DNA from: an uncultured Erythrobacter sp.
GTDB lineage: Bacteria > Pseudomonadota > Alphaproteobacteria > Sphingomonadales > Sphingomonadaceae
DNA length: 64,000 bases
Direction: 5' to 3'
NCBI GenBank assembly: GCA_937969505.1
Contig: CALBWA010000004.1
Span: 1 to 64,000, forward strand
Shown here: piece by piece, positions 26,658 through 36,234 of the stretch
How positions within the stretch are numbered: the first letter of the stretch is position 1
Layout of the letters: each line of letters opens with the position of its first letter
The notes under the pieces: model-generated
Told to the model about the DNA's origin: nothing
Databases searched by the model: none
What the model saw: only the letters and a program-made list of their open reading frames with translations
Translations under genes and position numbers: made by a program

Positions 26658-27640
26658 GCGATCAGCCTGAAACCATGGATCAATTTCTGGCAGAGGCGGG
26701 GTGGGGCGATGCCGCGGTTGAGGCCATTCCCGGCGATGCCTCGTTCCGTCGGTACTTCCGCCTGAAGCGCGGCACGCAGCCTGCCATGCTGATGTATGCG
26801 CCTCCTCCTGAAGAGGACCCACGCCCGTTCCTCAAGGTGGGCGACTATTTGATCAGCCACGGCATGCGTGCACCGGAAATCTATGCAGCCGATCCAGCAC
26901 AGGGTTGGGTCTTGCTGGAGGATTTTGGTGATGATCGCATGCGCGACTGGCTGGATAATCATCCCGAGGGGGAAGATGCGGCCTATCGGGGAGCGATTGA
27001 TGCGCTGATTGAATTGGCAACCAAGCCTGCCGGTCCGTTTGCGCCCTATGACATGGCGACATACCAGCGAGAGGCTGCCCTGTTCACGCAGTGGTACTGC
27101 CCGGCGATGGGGCTGGAAATTGACGATCAGGGATTTGTCTCTGCTTGGGAGAACGCCTTGGGGCCAGTTATTGCAAGGCAGCAACCGGGCGTGACGGTTC
27201 TGCGCGATTACCATGCAGAAAACATCATGCTGCTGGGCGATCCCCGCGATGGCGCGCCGCAGGGCCTCATTGATTTTCAGGACGCACTGGTTGGCCATCC
27301 GGCTTATGATCTGGTCAGCCTGTTGCAGGATGCCCGCCGCGATGTCCCGGTCGAGCTGGAGCGCAACATGCTCGATCACTATTGCAAAGCCAGCGGCGCC
27401 GACGCAGATTTCATGGCCGATTATGCCGTGCTGGGTGCCCAGCGTAATGCCAAGATTGTCGGAATTTTCACACGCTTGTTCAAACGCGATGGCAAGGCGC
27501 GCTATCTCGATTTCATTCCGCGCGTCTGGCAGGCGATGGAGCGTGATCTTGCCCATCCGGCCCTGGCACCTGTTGCCGACTGGTTCGATACCAATGTTCC
27601 CGCCGCTCTGCGCGACAATGACGGCGGCAGCATTTCATGA
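26654..27640 (+). CDS. amgK: Cell-wall amino-sugar kinase AmgK
   Basis: Aminoglycoside-phosphotransferase-fold kinase, 328 residues, predicted to phosphorylate N-acetylmuramate/N-acetylglucosamine at the anomeric carbon in peptidoglycan recycling. The start ATG 26654 overlaps the tsaE stop; the longer upstream frame is an artefact of overlap. Visible are the GDASFRRYFRL nucleotide loop, the catalytic-loop motif LRDYHAENIML and the metal-binding LIDFQDALVGHPAYDL. The immediate coupling to a MurU-like uridylyltransferase strongly supports AmgK over an antibiotic-resistance kinase. Confidence 0.88.
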   Translation: MSDQPETMDQFLAEAGWGDAAVEAIPGDASFRRYFRLKRGTQPAMLMYAPPPEEDPRPFLKVGDYLISHGMRAPEIYAADPAQGWVLLEDFGDDRMRDWLDNHPEGEDAAYRGAIDALIELATKPAGPFAPYDMATYQREAALFTQWYCPAMGLEIDDQGFVSAWENALGPVIARQQPGVTVLRDYHAENIMLLGDPRDGAPQGLIDFQDALVGHPAYDLVSLLQDARRDVPVELERNMLDHYCKASGADADFMADYAVLGAQRNAKIVGIFTRLFKRDGKARYLDFIPRVWQAMERDLAHPALAPVADWFDTNVPAALRDNDGGSIS

Positions 27641-28353
27641 GCGAACTGGCGAGCGATTGCGCCATGGTAATGGCCGCTGGCATGGGCAAGCGGATGCGTC
27701 CCCTGACTGCCAGTCAGCCCAAGCCACTTGTGCGGGTCGCAGGAAAGCCGCTGATCGATTATGCGCTGGACAGGCTGGTTGATGCCGGTGTGGGCCGGGT
27801 TGTCGTCAATGTGCATTACCTTGCCGACGCGCTCGAGGCGCATTTGTCTGAGCGCAAAAGCCCAAAGATCACAATTTCGGACGAGCGCGAGCAATTGCTC
27901 GAAACCGGTGGCGGCATGGTCAAGGCGCAGGCACAGCTTGCTGATCCATTCTTCTGCCTGAATGCCGACAATATCTGGCTGGAGGGGCCCCGAACGGCTT
28001 TTCACGACCTGTCTGCGCGGTGGAACCCGGATGAAATGGACGCGCTTTTGCTGGTAGTTCCCCATTCGCGCGCAATCAATTTCACCGGTCAGGGAGACTT
28101 TCACATGGATGCCGACGGCCGGCTTTCGCGCAGACTGACCGGCCGCGTCGCGCCCTTTATCTACACCGGTATCCAGCTGGTTTCGCACCGGCTGCTGCGC
28201 GATGCCCCCGAAGGCAAGTTTTCAACCAATGTATTCTGGAACCGGGCGATCGAGGAAGGTCGCCTGTTCGGGGCATCCTTTAGCGGCCAGTGGTTTGAAG
28301 TGGGAACGCCCGATGCCATCGCGCCAACAGAGCGGGCGCTGAAAGTTGGCTGA
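27637..28353 (+). CDS. murU: N-acetylmuramate-1-phosphate uridylyltransferase MurU
   Basis: A 238-residue nucleotidyltransferase that would make UDP-MurNAc from MurNAc-1-phosphate, bypassing de novo MurA/MurB synthesis. The signature loop VMAAGMGKRMRPLT lies near the N-terminus, followed by PKPLVRVAGKPLIDY, the metal-binding NADNIW and the late EVGTPDA. Its start overlaps the amgK stop by ATGA. A broader glucose-1-phosphate-type transferase is possible from sequence alone, but the amgK pairing decides the call. This route is known to confer fosfomycin tolerance in species that have it. Confidence 0.88.
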   Translation: MSELASDCAMVMAAGMGKRMRPLTASQPKPLVRVAGKPLIDYALDRLVDAGVGRVVVNVHYLADALEAHLSERKSPKITISDEREQLLETGGGMVKAQAQLADPFFCLNADNIWLEGPRTAFHDLSARWNPDEMDALLLVVPHSRAINFTGQGDFHMDADGRLSRRLTGRVAPFIYTGIQLVSHRLLRDAPEGKFSTNVFWNRAIEEGRLFGASFSGQWFEVGTPDAIAPTERALKVG

Positions 28354-31300
28354 GCTGAGCCTGCAATCAAAAACGCCCAAAGTCTATTCCATCGCTGCCC
28401 ACCGCGGTTTCGCCGATGCCTTGGTCGCGGGTCTTGTCCCGCGTTATTTCAATGAGCACACCGGCCTTGCTCGCCTGACCTTGCTCATGCCCAGCAGCCG
28501 CGCAGCAAAGACGGTGACAGAGGCGTTTATCCGTCATTTCGGCGAGGATGGCAGGGCAGGATTGCTCATGCCGCGCATGGTCATGGTTGGCGATCTCGAC
28601 CTTGATGAAGCGCTGGGCGCCCTGATGGACCCGATGGGCGAGAGTGACATTCCCGCCGCGGTCGATCCGATGCAACGCTGGCTGGAACTGGCCAAGGTGC
28701 TGGAGGATGCGCTGGGCGATGATGCACCAACAGGTGCCGCGCTGCTCAGACTGTCGAAAGAAACGGCAGCGGTAATGGACAGGCTGCTGGTTGAGGAAAT
28801 TACGCCGGACCGCTTGCTTGATGACAAGGTGCTGGGCGCGTTTCAGCATTTGTCCAACCATTGGCAGGTCAGCACGCGGCAATTTGCCGTCTGCCAGGCC
28901 CATTGGAGCAATCACCTCGACCAGATTGGGATGGTGGATGCTGCCACCCGCCGCAATCTGCTGTTTGAACGGGCCGCGCGTCGGTGGCGCGATAATCCTC
29001 CGGCCGATCCGATTGTCGCGGTGGGAGTTACCAGCGCCGCGCCCGCTCTGGCGCGATTGCAGCGGGTGATTGCCAACTTGCCCAATGGCGCGGTGATCCT
29101 GCCGGATCTCGATCTCACCATGGAAAGTGCCTCCTGGGAGGAACTGGGCCGGGCCGGACGCGCGGATGAAAGCGGGGGCGATGTCTTTGCCAGCAGCGAT
29201 GCAGTGACCCATCCGCAATATCACCTCAAGCTTTTGCTCAACCGGATGGGCGTTGCCCGCGAAGAGGTTCAGCCCTGGCATCGCAAGGGAGTGGGCGCTG
29301 CTGCTCCTGCACGCTCAAAGGCGATCTCTTCGCTATTTCTGCCGCCTAAGGCGAGCCGCATATGGGTTGATCTTCCAGCCGAAAAACGCCGGCTTGCCGG
29401 TATCCGGCTGATCGAAAGCGCCGCGATCGAGGAAGAAGCGCAGAATGTCGCTCTGCTAGTGCGCGAGGCGCTGGAACAGCCGGAAAAGCGGGTTGCGGTG
29501 GTAACGCCCGATCGCGCATTGGCGCGCCGGGTCGCGCAGCATTTGCAACGCTGGAATATTGCAGCTGACGATTCCGCTGGCCAACCCCTCAGCCTGACCC
29601 TGGCAGGGCGTCTGATCCTGCAATTGGCCGCGCTTCAATCGGAACGGTTTGCCCCGGTCGAGCTGATTTCCGCGCTCGGCCATCCCCTGGTTCAACGCGA
29701 TGGTGATCGTCGCGCATGGTTGGCCTATTTGCGGCGGTTCGAAAGGGCCCTGCGCGGCCCGCGCCCTGCCGAAGGGTTTGCACCATTGGCTGCAATTGCG
29801 GACAAGGCCAGCGTCGCTGAGTGGTGGATTGAGGTTGCCGGCCTGCTCGATCCCTTGCGCATTTCTGGTGACGGGGAGCCTGTCTTGCTGGCCGATGGGC
29901 TGGGTGCGCTGACTAGCTGTGCCGAAGCGCTTGCCGGGGAGGGCATGTGGTCCAACGAAGATGGGCGCGCTCTGGCGCGGTTCGTCGAGGATTTGCAACG
30001 AACCGCAGGGGAGGCTGAAACCCGGATCGATCCTGCTGAACTGCACGAAGTTTTGAGCGACGCGATGGCGGACATTGCTGTGCGTCCGCCTTATGGCGGG
30101 CACCCCAGAGTGGCCATTTACGGCCTGCTGGAATCGCGAATGACGCGCGCTGATCTGGTCATTTGTGCCGGTCTCAATGAGGGGACCTGGCCGGGCCTTT
30201 CGAGTTCCGCTCCGCTGCTTCCACCGGCCATTCTGCGCACTTTGGGCGTGCCGGGTGCCGAATTTCGCATCGGCCTGTCCGCCCATGATCTGGCAGGGGC
30301 GCTTGGTGCGCCCGAAGTGGTGCTGACGCGATCTGCACGTGACATGGATGGGCCGACCATCCCATCGCGTTTTCTGCTGCGGATCAAGGCATTGCTCGGC
30401 GAAAACGCGGACAAATATGTAGAGAAAACGGTCCCCTTGCTCGCACAAAGGCTGGACCGGATTGTCGATCCCGCGCCGCTCTATCCCCGGCCTCAGCCGA
30501 ACCCGGCGAGTGACCTGCGCAATGTGCCGATCAAGGTGACCGGGCTCGACCGGCTGCTGGGCGACCCCTATCAATTCTATGCCAGCGAAATCCTGAAGCT
30601 GTCGCGGCTCGACCCGCTTGACGCTGACGCTTCGCCGGCATGGCGCGGCACGATAGCGCATGAGATCCTGCGGCATTGGCACCTTGCCCGGAAGAACGAT
30701 CCTGCGGTGGCGATTGAACCCGTTTCTGACGCAATCTTGCGCGAAAACAACGTCCACCCGCTGGTGTGGGGCCTGTGGCGGCCGCGCTTGCTGGCAGCGC
30801 TGGCCTGGGTAACCGAAACCATCAACGCCAATCCCGATCGCGTGCCGGTCAGGTTCGAGGAAGATGGCTCCATGCAATTTCTCGGTGTGAGGGTTTATGG
30901 CCGCGCGGACCGGATCGATCAGCTGCCCGACGGCACATTGGCAATTGTTGATTACAAGACCGGTGAGCCGCCCTCTCGCTCAAAGATTGAACAAGGATTT
31001 GCCCTGCAACTGGGCACGATGGGGCTGATCGCCCAGCACGGCGATTTCAACGGGCTAAGCGGCCCGGTCAGCACGTTCGAATATTGGTCCTTGGCCAAAA
31101 AGGGCGACAACTTCGGATATTGTGATGTCCCGATAAAGGTCGGCAATAAAAAGACGGGCCTGTTGCCTGAGGACTTCCTGCCCAAGCACGAAGAATTTCT
31201 AACCCAGGCGATCACCCGCTTTATCAAGGGTGATGACCCCTTCACCGCTCGGCTTAATCCGGCGTACCCGGGCTACACCGATTACGATCAATTGATGCGC

Positions 31301-31387
31301 TTGGAAGAATGGCAAATCAGGCTGGCTGACAGTGACGAAGATCAACCTTCGTTCGGCCTCGATCCGCTGGAAAGTGGCCAGGCATGA
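28346..31387 (+). CDS. addB: Double-strand break repair protein AddB
   Basis: Non-motor helicase-like and nuclease subunit of AddAB, which resects double-strand breaks for RecA. It has 1013 residues. The N-terminal helicase-like part (LTLLMPSSRAAKTV) has no intact Walker A, typical of the alphaproteobacterial AddB branch. The C-terminal RecB-type nuclease motif is LAIVDYKTGEPPS with the downstream QLGTMGLIA helix. The start is TTG 28346, inside the murU end by 8 bases; no in-frame ATG lies near. Its stop overlaps the addA ATG. Confidence 0.94.
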   Translation: MAELSLQSKTPKVYSIAAHRGFADALVAGLVPRYFNEHTGLARLTLLMPSSRAAKTVTEAFIRHFGEDGRAGLLMPRMVMVGDLDLDEALGALMDPMGESDIPAAVDPMQRWLELAKVLEDALGDDAPTGAALLRLSKETAAVMDRLLVEEITPDRLLDDKVLGAFQHLSNHWQVSTRQFAVCQAHWSNHLDQIGMVDAATRRNLLFERAARRWRDNPPADPIVAVGVTSAAPALARLQRVIANLPNGAVILPDLDLTMESASWEELGRAGRADESGGDVFASSDAVTHPQYHLKLLLNRMGVAREEVQPWHRKGVGAAAPARSKAISSLFLPPKASRIWVDLPAEKRRLAGIRLIESAAIEEEAQNVALLVREALEQPEKRVAVVTPDRALARRVAQHLQRWNIAADDSAGQPLSLTLAGRLILQLAALQSERFAPVELISALGHPLVQRDGDRRAWLAYLRRFERALRGPRPAEGFAPLAAIADKASVAEWWIEVAGLLDPLRISGDGEPVLLADGLGALTSCAEALAGEGMWSNEDGRALARFVEDLQRTAGEAETRIDPAELHEVLSDAMADIAVRPPYGGHPRVAIYGLLESRMTRADLVICAGLNEGTWPGLSSSAPLLPPAILRTLGVPGAEFRIGLSAHDLAGALGAPEVVLTRSARDMDGPTIPSRFLLRIKALLGENADKYVEKTVPLLAQRLDRIVDPAPLYPRPQPNPASDLRNVPIKVTGLDRLLGDPYQFYASEILKLSRLDPLDADASPAWRGTIAHEILRHWHLARKNDPAVAIEPVSDAILRENNVHPLVWGLWRPRLLAALAWVTETINANPDRVPVRFEEDGSMQFLGVRVYGRADRIDQLPDGTLAIVDYKTGEPPSRSKIEQGFALQLGTMGLIAQHGDFNGLSGPVSTFEYWSLAKKGDNFGYCDVPIKVGNKKTGLLPEDFLPKHEEFLTQAITRFIKGDDPFTARLNPAYPGYTDYDQLMRLEEWQIRLADSDEDQPSFGLDPLESGQA

Positions 31388-34300
31388 GCGGCGCGGTTTT
31401 CCCTCTGCTTGGCAATCAGCTTGCTGCGGTTGATCCGCAGAAAAGCGTTTGGCTGTCCGCGTCTGCCGGAACCGGCAAGACGCAGGTTCTGTCGGCCAGA
31501 GTGTTGCGGTTGTTGCTGCAACCCGGCACCGATCCTTCGCAAATTCTGTGCCTGACCTTTACCAAGGCTGGCGCTGCCGAAATGGCGGTGCGCATCAATG
31601 ATGTGCTGGCCCGGTGGGTGCGGCTGGACAGCACCAAACTTGCAACCGAACTCGCCCGTGTGGGTGCGCCTGTGGGGCCTGAGACGCAGGCGCGGGCGCG
31701 CACTCTGTTTGCCAGCGTGCTTGATTGCCCCGGTGGCGGGCTGAGGATCGACACGATCCACGCCTTTTCGCAGTGGTTGCTCGGCAATTTCCCACACGAA
31801 GCAGACCTTATCCCAGGCGCGCGGGCGATGGAGGATCGCGACAGGGCCTTGTTGTTTCAGCATGTGTTGGCTGAAATGTTGCAAGACGCAGAAAGCAGCG
31901 GTGACCGCGGCACGCTGGAAGCGATTGGCGAAATATCCCGTCGCAAGGGTCCTGATGCCGTCGCAAAATGGCTTATGCGATGTGGAAAACTGCAGGATCT
32001 GTGGTTCGGCCCGCGCGCATGGAAGCCTCCCTTGGGTCCGCAGGTTCGGCAATTGCTGGAAATACCGAGCGATGCGGATCAGGCGTGGGTCAATGATGTG
32101 CTTTCGCCCCAAGTTTTCCCGGATGATCATCTAAAATTCATTCTGCCGACAATGCAGGATTGGAACACAAAAACCGGGAAGGCAGCAACCGAGTTCATTG
32201 CGAGATGGCTTGGCTCCGACGAAACTGCGAGAGCTGCACAAATCGAGGACATCCACAATTCCCTGCTGATCAAAACCGGCGCGCCAAGAAAGATGGAAAA
32301 GCCAAGCCAAAGCGATCCCCTTCTGCCGGGTAGACTGCAGGAAATCGCAGATTCGGTTGCCATCCATAAAGAACGCCGCACTCTGCTTGAGCTTGCCGAC
32401 TTTCTGACACCCGCGCTTGAAGTTGGCCGGGCTTTTGCCCAGCGCTGGAACGCAGCAAAGCAGCGTGAGGCGCTGCTCGATTTCGATGATCTGATCCAGC
32501 GCGCCGCCGACCTGTTGAGCAATCGCGTTTCGGCTGATTGGATCCGTTACAAGCTGGACCGCCAGTTCGACCACGTTCTGGTGGACGAGGCGCAGGATAC
32601 CAACGCCCCGCAATGGGCAATCATCGATGCCCTGATCGACGACTTCTTCTCTGGCGAAGGCGCACGCGGGGAGAGTTTGCGGACCATTTTCACGGTGGGC
32701 GACTACAAGCAGGCGATCTTCGGCTTTCAGGGCACCAGTCCGGAAAACTTCCGCAAGGCGAAAGAACGCGTTGCCAAGGCAATGCGGCAGGCGAGCGCCA
32801 ATGCGCAGCATATGCGCCGCAATGATGCGACGGGTGAACTGCTCGATCTCGATCTTGGCCGGTCCTTTCGCACGACCACACCCGTGCTCGATTTCGTCAA
32901 TCGCGCGATTGATGCCTTGGGCTGGGAAGCTCTGGGACTGGATCGCCCCTCGGCTCCGCACGAAGGGGACAAGGGGCCGGGACTTGTCACGCTGTGGCAG
33001 CCGGTTCGCGGTGATAGTGCGGACGATGATGGCGCAAGCAGCCATGAACACAGCTCTGGCGACCTAGCAGAAGGCGATGGCGACAAACCGAAGGACAATT
33101 GGCTGGCGAAGCACGATCGCAAGCTGGCCGACAAGATTGCCGCTCAAGTGCAGATCTGGATGGAAACCGAGCCTTTTATTCTGGCGCGTGGTGGAAAGCG
33201 GGCCGCGACGCCGGGCGATATCATGGTGCTGGTCCGCAGCCGCAAGGATCTCGCCTCGCTGATTGTATCCCGGCTCCATGCCAAAGGCGTGCCGGTGGCA
33301 GGCGTTGACCGGTTGCGCCTGGGCGCGCCTCTGGTGGTCAAGGATTTGATGGCGGCTGTGCGCTTTGCCGCCCAACCGCTCGACGATCTCAATCTGGCGA
33401 ACCTGCTGTCATCTCCGCTGATCGGGTGGAGTCAGGACGACATTCTGGCGCATGTACCGCGCGACAAGGGCAAGCATCTGTGGGACCATTTGCGCGTTCT
33501 CGACGATCCCTTTGTCCAGCAATCGCTCGAAAAGCTGCGCGACCTTCTGGCGCGAGCCGATTTCGAGACGCCGCAAGCCTTGCTGCAATGGCTCCTGGTC
33601 GGCCCATGGCAGGGGAGAGCCAGGCTGATTGCGCGTCTGGGGCGCGAAGCGAATGATCCGATTGATGAGTTGCTCAATGCAGCTTTTGCCTATGAAGCGG
33701 GAAACACCCCCGGTCTGGCGGGCTTCATCCGATGGTTTGATGCCGGCGATGCGGAACTGAAACGCGATGCCGGGGAAAGCGCCGATCAGGTGCGCGTGAT
33801 GACAGTGCATGGATCGAAAGGTCTGGAGGCACCCATTGTCATCCTAGCCGATGCAACCAACAAGCCGGGCGGGCTAAACGATATTGAGCTGGAAGAGCGC
33901 GTGCCGGGGCAGGCCAATGGGGCTGCAGGGCCGGATGATGGCAGCGCGATCGAAAACCGCTTCGTTCCGTTGCCTCCGTTGAGCAAAGACGACCGCGCCG
34001 GACGTGTCGCCGAAGCCTATGCAGAGGCCGAGGCAGACGGGCTGAAAGAACATTGGCGGCTGCTCTACGTCGCCCTGACCAGAGCGCAGGAGGCGCTGTT
34101 TATCGGCGGATCGCTGTCACCCAAGACCAAGGCCCCGCATGACGATAGCTGGTACGCCCGCTTGCAGCCACTTTTCGCAGATGACGAAGGAATTGCCGAT
34201 CCGCTGTTTGATGGGCGGCATGAACTGGGCGAGCGAGCGATCCTGCCGGGTGCGAGCAAGGGGCAGGGCGCCCTCATCGATGATACACCCCTGCCGGCAT

Positions 34301-34920
34301 GGGTGACGACGCCGATTGGGCCTGAGCCCAAACCACCGCGTCCCCTTGCTCCATCGTCCGCTGGCAGTGATACGAGCGCTGATCCTCCGCTGCCGGCTGA
34401 TGCACTCAAATCGGCGGCGCGACGTGGTGTGCTGATCCACAGCCTGCTCGAGCGCCTGCCCGATGTGGCGCCCCGGAATCGCGAACCGGCAGCCGCGCAA
34501 TGGTTGGCGCGCCATGGCCATGATCTGGCAGACAGTGAACGGGCGGAGATCGTGAGTAGCGCGCTGAAGGTGATTGCGCATCCGCAATTCGCCGACGTTT
34601 TTGGCCCCTCTGCTCTGGCCGAAGTTCCGCTGGCAGCAACTGTTGGCGGGCAAGTAATCGCGGGTATCGCTGACCGGCTGCTAATCAGCGAGGACACGAT
34701 CACCGTGGTTGATTTCAAGACCGCGCGCCGTCCTCCCGTGCATCTTGAAGATGTTCCGTCATCCATCCTGCGCCAGATGGCAGCCTATGTTTGTGCTCTG
34801 GAGGTGATCTATCCCGGCAAGCGCGTGCGTGCCGGTGTTCTCTATACTCAAACACCGCAGCTGTTTGTTCTGGAGGATGCTGATCTGGAGCCGCACAAAG
34901 CCGCCTTCGTCCAGCTTTAG
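31384..34920 (+). CDS. addA: Double-strand break repair helicase AddA
   Basis: UvrD-like 3'-5' helicase and nuclease, 1178 residues. Walker A is SASAGTGKT at residues 25-33; further helicase motifs are LTFTKAGAAEMA, the DEAQDTN Walker B, FTVGDYKQAIFGFQG, VMTVHGSKGLEAPIV and LYVALTRAQEAL. The RecB-family nuclease motif TVVDFKTARRPP lies near the C-terminus. The ATG overlaps the addB stop. It closes the divL operon; the trxA gene that follows has its own promoter-like sequence. Confidence 0.96.
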   Translation: MSGAVFPLLGNQLAAVDPQKSVWLSASAGTGKTQVLSARVLRLLLQPGTDPSQILCLTFTKAGAAEMAVRINDVLARWVRLDSTKLATELARVGAPVGPETQARARTLFASVLDCPGGGLRIDTIHAFSQWLLGNFPHEADLIPGARAMEDRDRALLFQHVLAEMLQDAESSGDRGTLEAIGEISRRKGPDAVAKWLMRCGKLQDLWFGPRAWKPPLGPQVRQLLEIPSDADQAWVNDVLSPQVFPDDHLKFILPTMQDWNTKTGKAATEFIARWLGSDETARAAQIEDIHNSLLIKTGAPRKMEKPSQSDPLLPGRLQEIADSVAIHKERRTLLELADFLTPALEVGRAFAQRWNAAKQREALLDFDDLIQRAADLLSNRVSADWIRYKLDRQFDHVLVDEAQDTNAPQWAIIDALIDDFFSGEGARGESLRTIFTVGDYKQAIFGFQGTSPENFRKAKERVAKAMRQASANAQHMRRNDATGELLDLDLGRSFRTTTPVLDFVNRAIDALGWEALGLDRPSAPHEGDKGPGLVTLWQPVRGDSADDDGASSHEHSSGDLAEGDGDKPKDNWLAKHDRKLADKIAAQVQIWMETEPFILARGGKRAATPGDIMVLVRSRKDLASLIVSRLHAKGVPVAGVDRLRLGAPLVVKDLMAAVRFAAQPLDDLNLANLLSSPLIGWSQDDILAHVPRDKGKHLWDHLRVLDDPFVQQSLEKLRDLLARADFETPQALLQWLLVGPWQGRARLIARLGREANDPIDELLNAAFAYEAGNTPGLAGFIRWFDAGDAELKRDAGESADQVRVMTVHGSKGLEAPIVILADATNKPGGLNDIELEERVPGQANGAAGPDDGSAIENRFVPLPPLSKDDRAGRVAEAYAEAEADGLKEHWRLLYVALTRAQEALFIGGSLSPKTKAPHDDSWYARLQPLFADDEGIADPLFDGRHELGERAILPGASKGQGALIDDTPLPAWVTTPIGPEPKPPRPLAPSSAGSDTSADPPLPADALKSAARRGVLIHSLLERLPDVAPRNREPAAAQWLARHGHDLADSERAEIVSSALKVIAHPQFADVFGPSALAEVPLAATVGGQVIAGIADRLLISEDTITVVDFKTARRPPVHLEDVPSSILRQMAAYVCALEVIYPGKRVRAGVLYTQTPQLFVLEDADLEPHKAAFVQL

Positions 34921-34941
34921 GAAAGCTTGGGCGGCAAGACA

Positions 34942-34969
34942 TTGAGGATCGCACAAACGTCCCTAAATA
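34942..34969 (+). promoter_or_regulatory. Candidate trxA promoter
   Basis: TTGAGG (34942-34947) and TAAATA (34964-34969) are spaced by 16 bases, 30 bases before the trxA start. The -10 box lies inside the palindrome CCCTAAATAGGG; a similar GTCCCTAAGTAGG occurs at about 37526, just before the gene at 37545. Confidence 0.4.
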
Positions 34970-34998
34970 GGGCGTCAGACACGAATAGGAGAATACGC

Positions 34999-35319
34999 AT
35001 GGCCACTTTCAATGTAACCGACGCCAGCTTTCAGAGCGAAGTTGTCGACGCAGACAAGCCCGTTCTGGTCGATTTCTGGGCGGAATGGTGCGGCCCGTGC
35101 AAGATGATCGCCCCTGCCTTGGAAGAAATCAGCGATGAATTGTCCGACAAGGTCGGCATTGCAAAGATGGATATCATGGAAAATCCCGATACGCCGGGCA
35201 AGCTTGGGGTGCAGGGCATTCCCTTCCTTGCGCTTTACAAGGGCGGCGAGAAAGTCGCTGAATTGACCGGCGCACGACCCAAGAGCCAGCTCAAGGAATG
35301 GCTCGAAGGCGAACTCTAA
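34999..35319 (+). CDS. trxA: Thioredoxin
   Basis: A 106-residue cytoplasmic dithiol reductase. The active site is WCGPC with C31 and C34, in VDFWAEWCGPCKMIAP; the cis-proline loop GIPFLALYKGG and the C-terminal helix follow. ATG 34999 with TAGGAGAA upstream is the family start; the longer in-frame ORF from 34927 covers promoter sequence. It is a likely electron donor for the peroxiredoxin at 21663. Confidence 0.97.
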   Translation: MATFNVTDASFQSEVVDADKPVLVDFWAEWCGPCKMIAPALEEISDELSDKVGIAKMDIMENPDTPGKLGVQGIPFLALYKGGEKVAELTGARPKSQLKEWLEGEL

Positions 35320-35409
35320 GAGTTTGTGATGCTTTGAACCAACAACGCCCCGCTGGTCCTGATGGGATCGGCGGGACGCTTTGCGTCAGGCTTGCTATCG
35401 GCTGCCCCT

Positions 35410-36234
35410 TCAACCGCGTTCCTCGCCAGTGGCAAGGACGCGCCCGACAAATTCATCCCAGATCTTCGGTGTCGAAGCCCCGACCAGACCCTTGCGGTCT
35501 TCGGCCTTGCCATGCTCGTCCACGCGGTAGGGTGAGCCATCAAGGCGCGCGGCCTTTCCGCCAGCCTCATTCAACCACAGCACCCCTGCGGCATGATCCC
35601 ATGGCAGAGTGCGCTTGAAACTGGATACATCATTTTCACCCAGCGCCAGCCGAGGATATTGCTCGGCAGCGCAGCGCGGAATATCGACCAGGCGGTAATG
35701 CGGTGCCAGCTTGGCATCGACCATCGCACGCTGTTCCTCGGCCAGGAACATGCGCGAAATTGCTGCGACCGGGTGGTCCTCGCCGGTCCCGGTGGAATGC
35801 ACCTTGTCTCCATTGACGAAGGCCCCTTCGCCGCGTTTGGTGTGGCAGAAACGATCATTGACCGGATCGTACAGCCACCCGGCGATGGCCTCGCCCGCAT
35901 CTGCCAGTGCGATAATGATTCCGAAGGGATGCTTGCCTTCAGCAAAATTCGCGGTGCCGTCGAGCGGATCAATAATCCAGCATGGCCCATCTAGGCGATC
36001 GAGCACGCTCTTGTCGGCATGGACGGCTTCTTCGCCAACAACCGCCACATCGGGCGCAAGCTTGGTCAACGCATCGGTCAGAAAGGCTTCGACTTCGCGG
36101 TCGACCACTGTGACAGGATCATCTTCTCCCTTCATCTCGATTTCGCTTTCTGACAGGTCGCGAAAGCGCGGGAGCATGGAGCGTTCAGCGGCGAATTTCA
36201 GAAGGTCGCGGATTTCATCGTCGAGCGCGCTCAT
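35410..36234 (-). CDS. Inositol monophosphatase family phosphatase
   Basis: A 274-residue Mg-dependent, Li-sensitive-type phosphatase. Metal ligands are E69 (GEEAV), D89 and D92 (IIDPLDGTANF) and the late LPWDHAAG aspartate. The family includes inositol monophosphatase, CysQ (PAP phosphatase) and the HisN-type histidinol-phosphatase; the gene's coupling to argJ hints at amino-acid biosynthesis, hence HisN, but the sequence does not settle it. ATG 36234 overlaps the argJ stop (ATGA on the - strand); the longer ORF start lies inside argJ. Confidence 0.88.
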   Translation of the reverse strand: MSALDDEIRDLLKFAAERSMLPRFRDLSESEIEMKGEDDPVTVVDREVEAFLTDALTKLAPDVAVVGEEAVHADKSVLDRLDGPCWIIDPLDGTANFAEGKHPFGIIIALADAGEAIAGWLYDPVNDRFCHTKRGEGAFVNGDKVHSTGTGEDHPVAAISRMFLAEEQRAMVDAKLAPHYRLVDIPRCAAEQYPRLALGENDVSSFKRTLPWDHAAGVLWLNEAGGKAARLDGSPYRVDEHGKAEDRKGLVGASTPKIWDEFVGRVLATGEERG

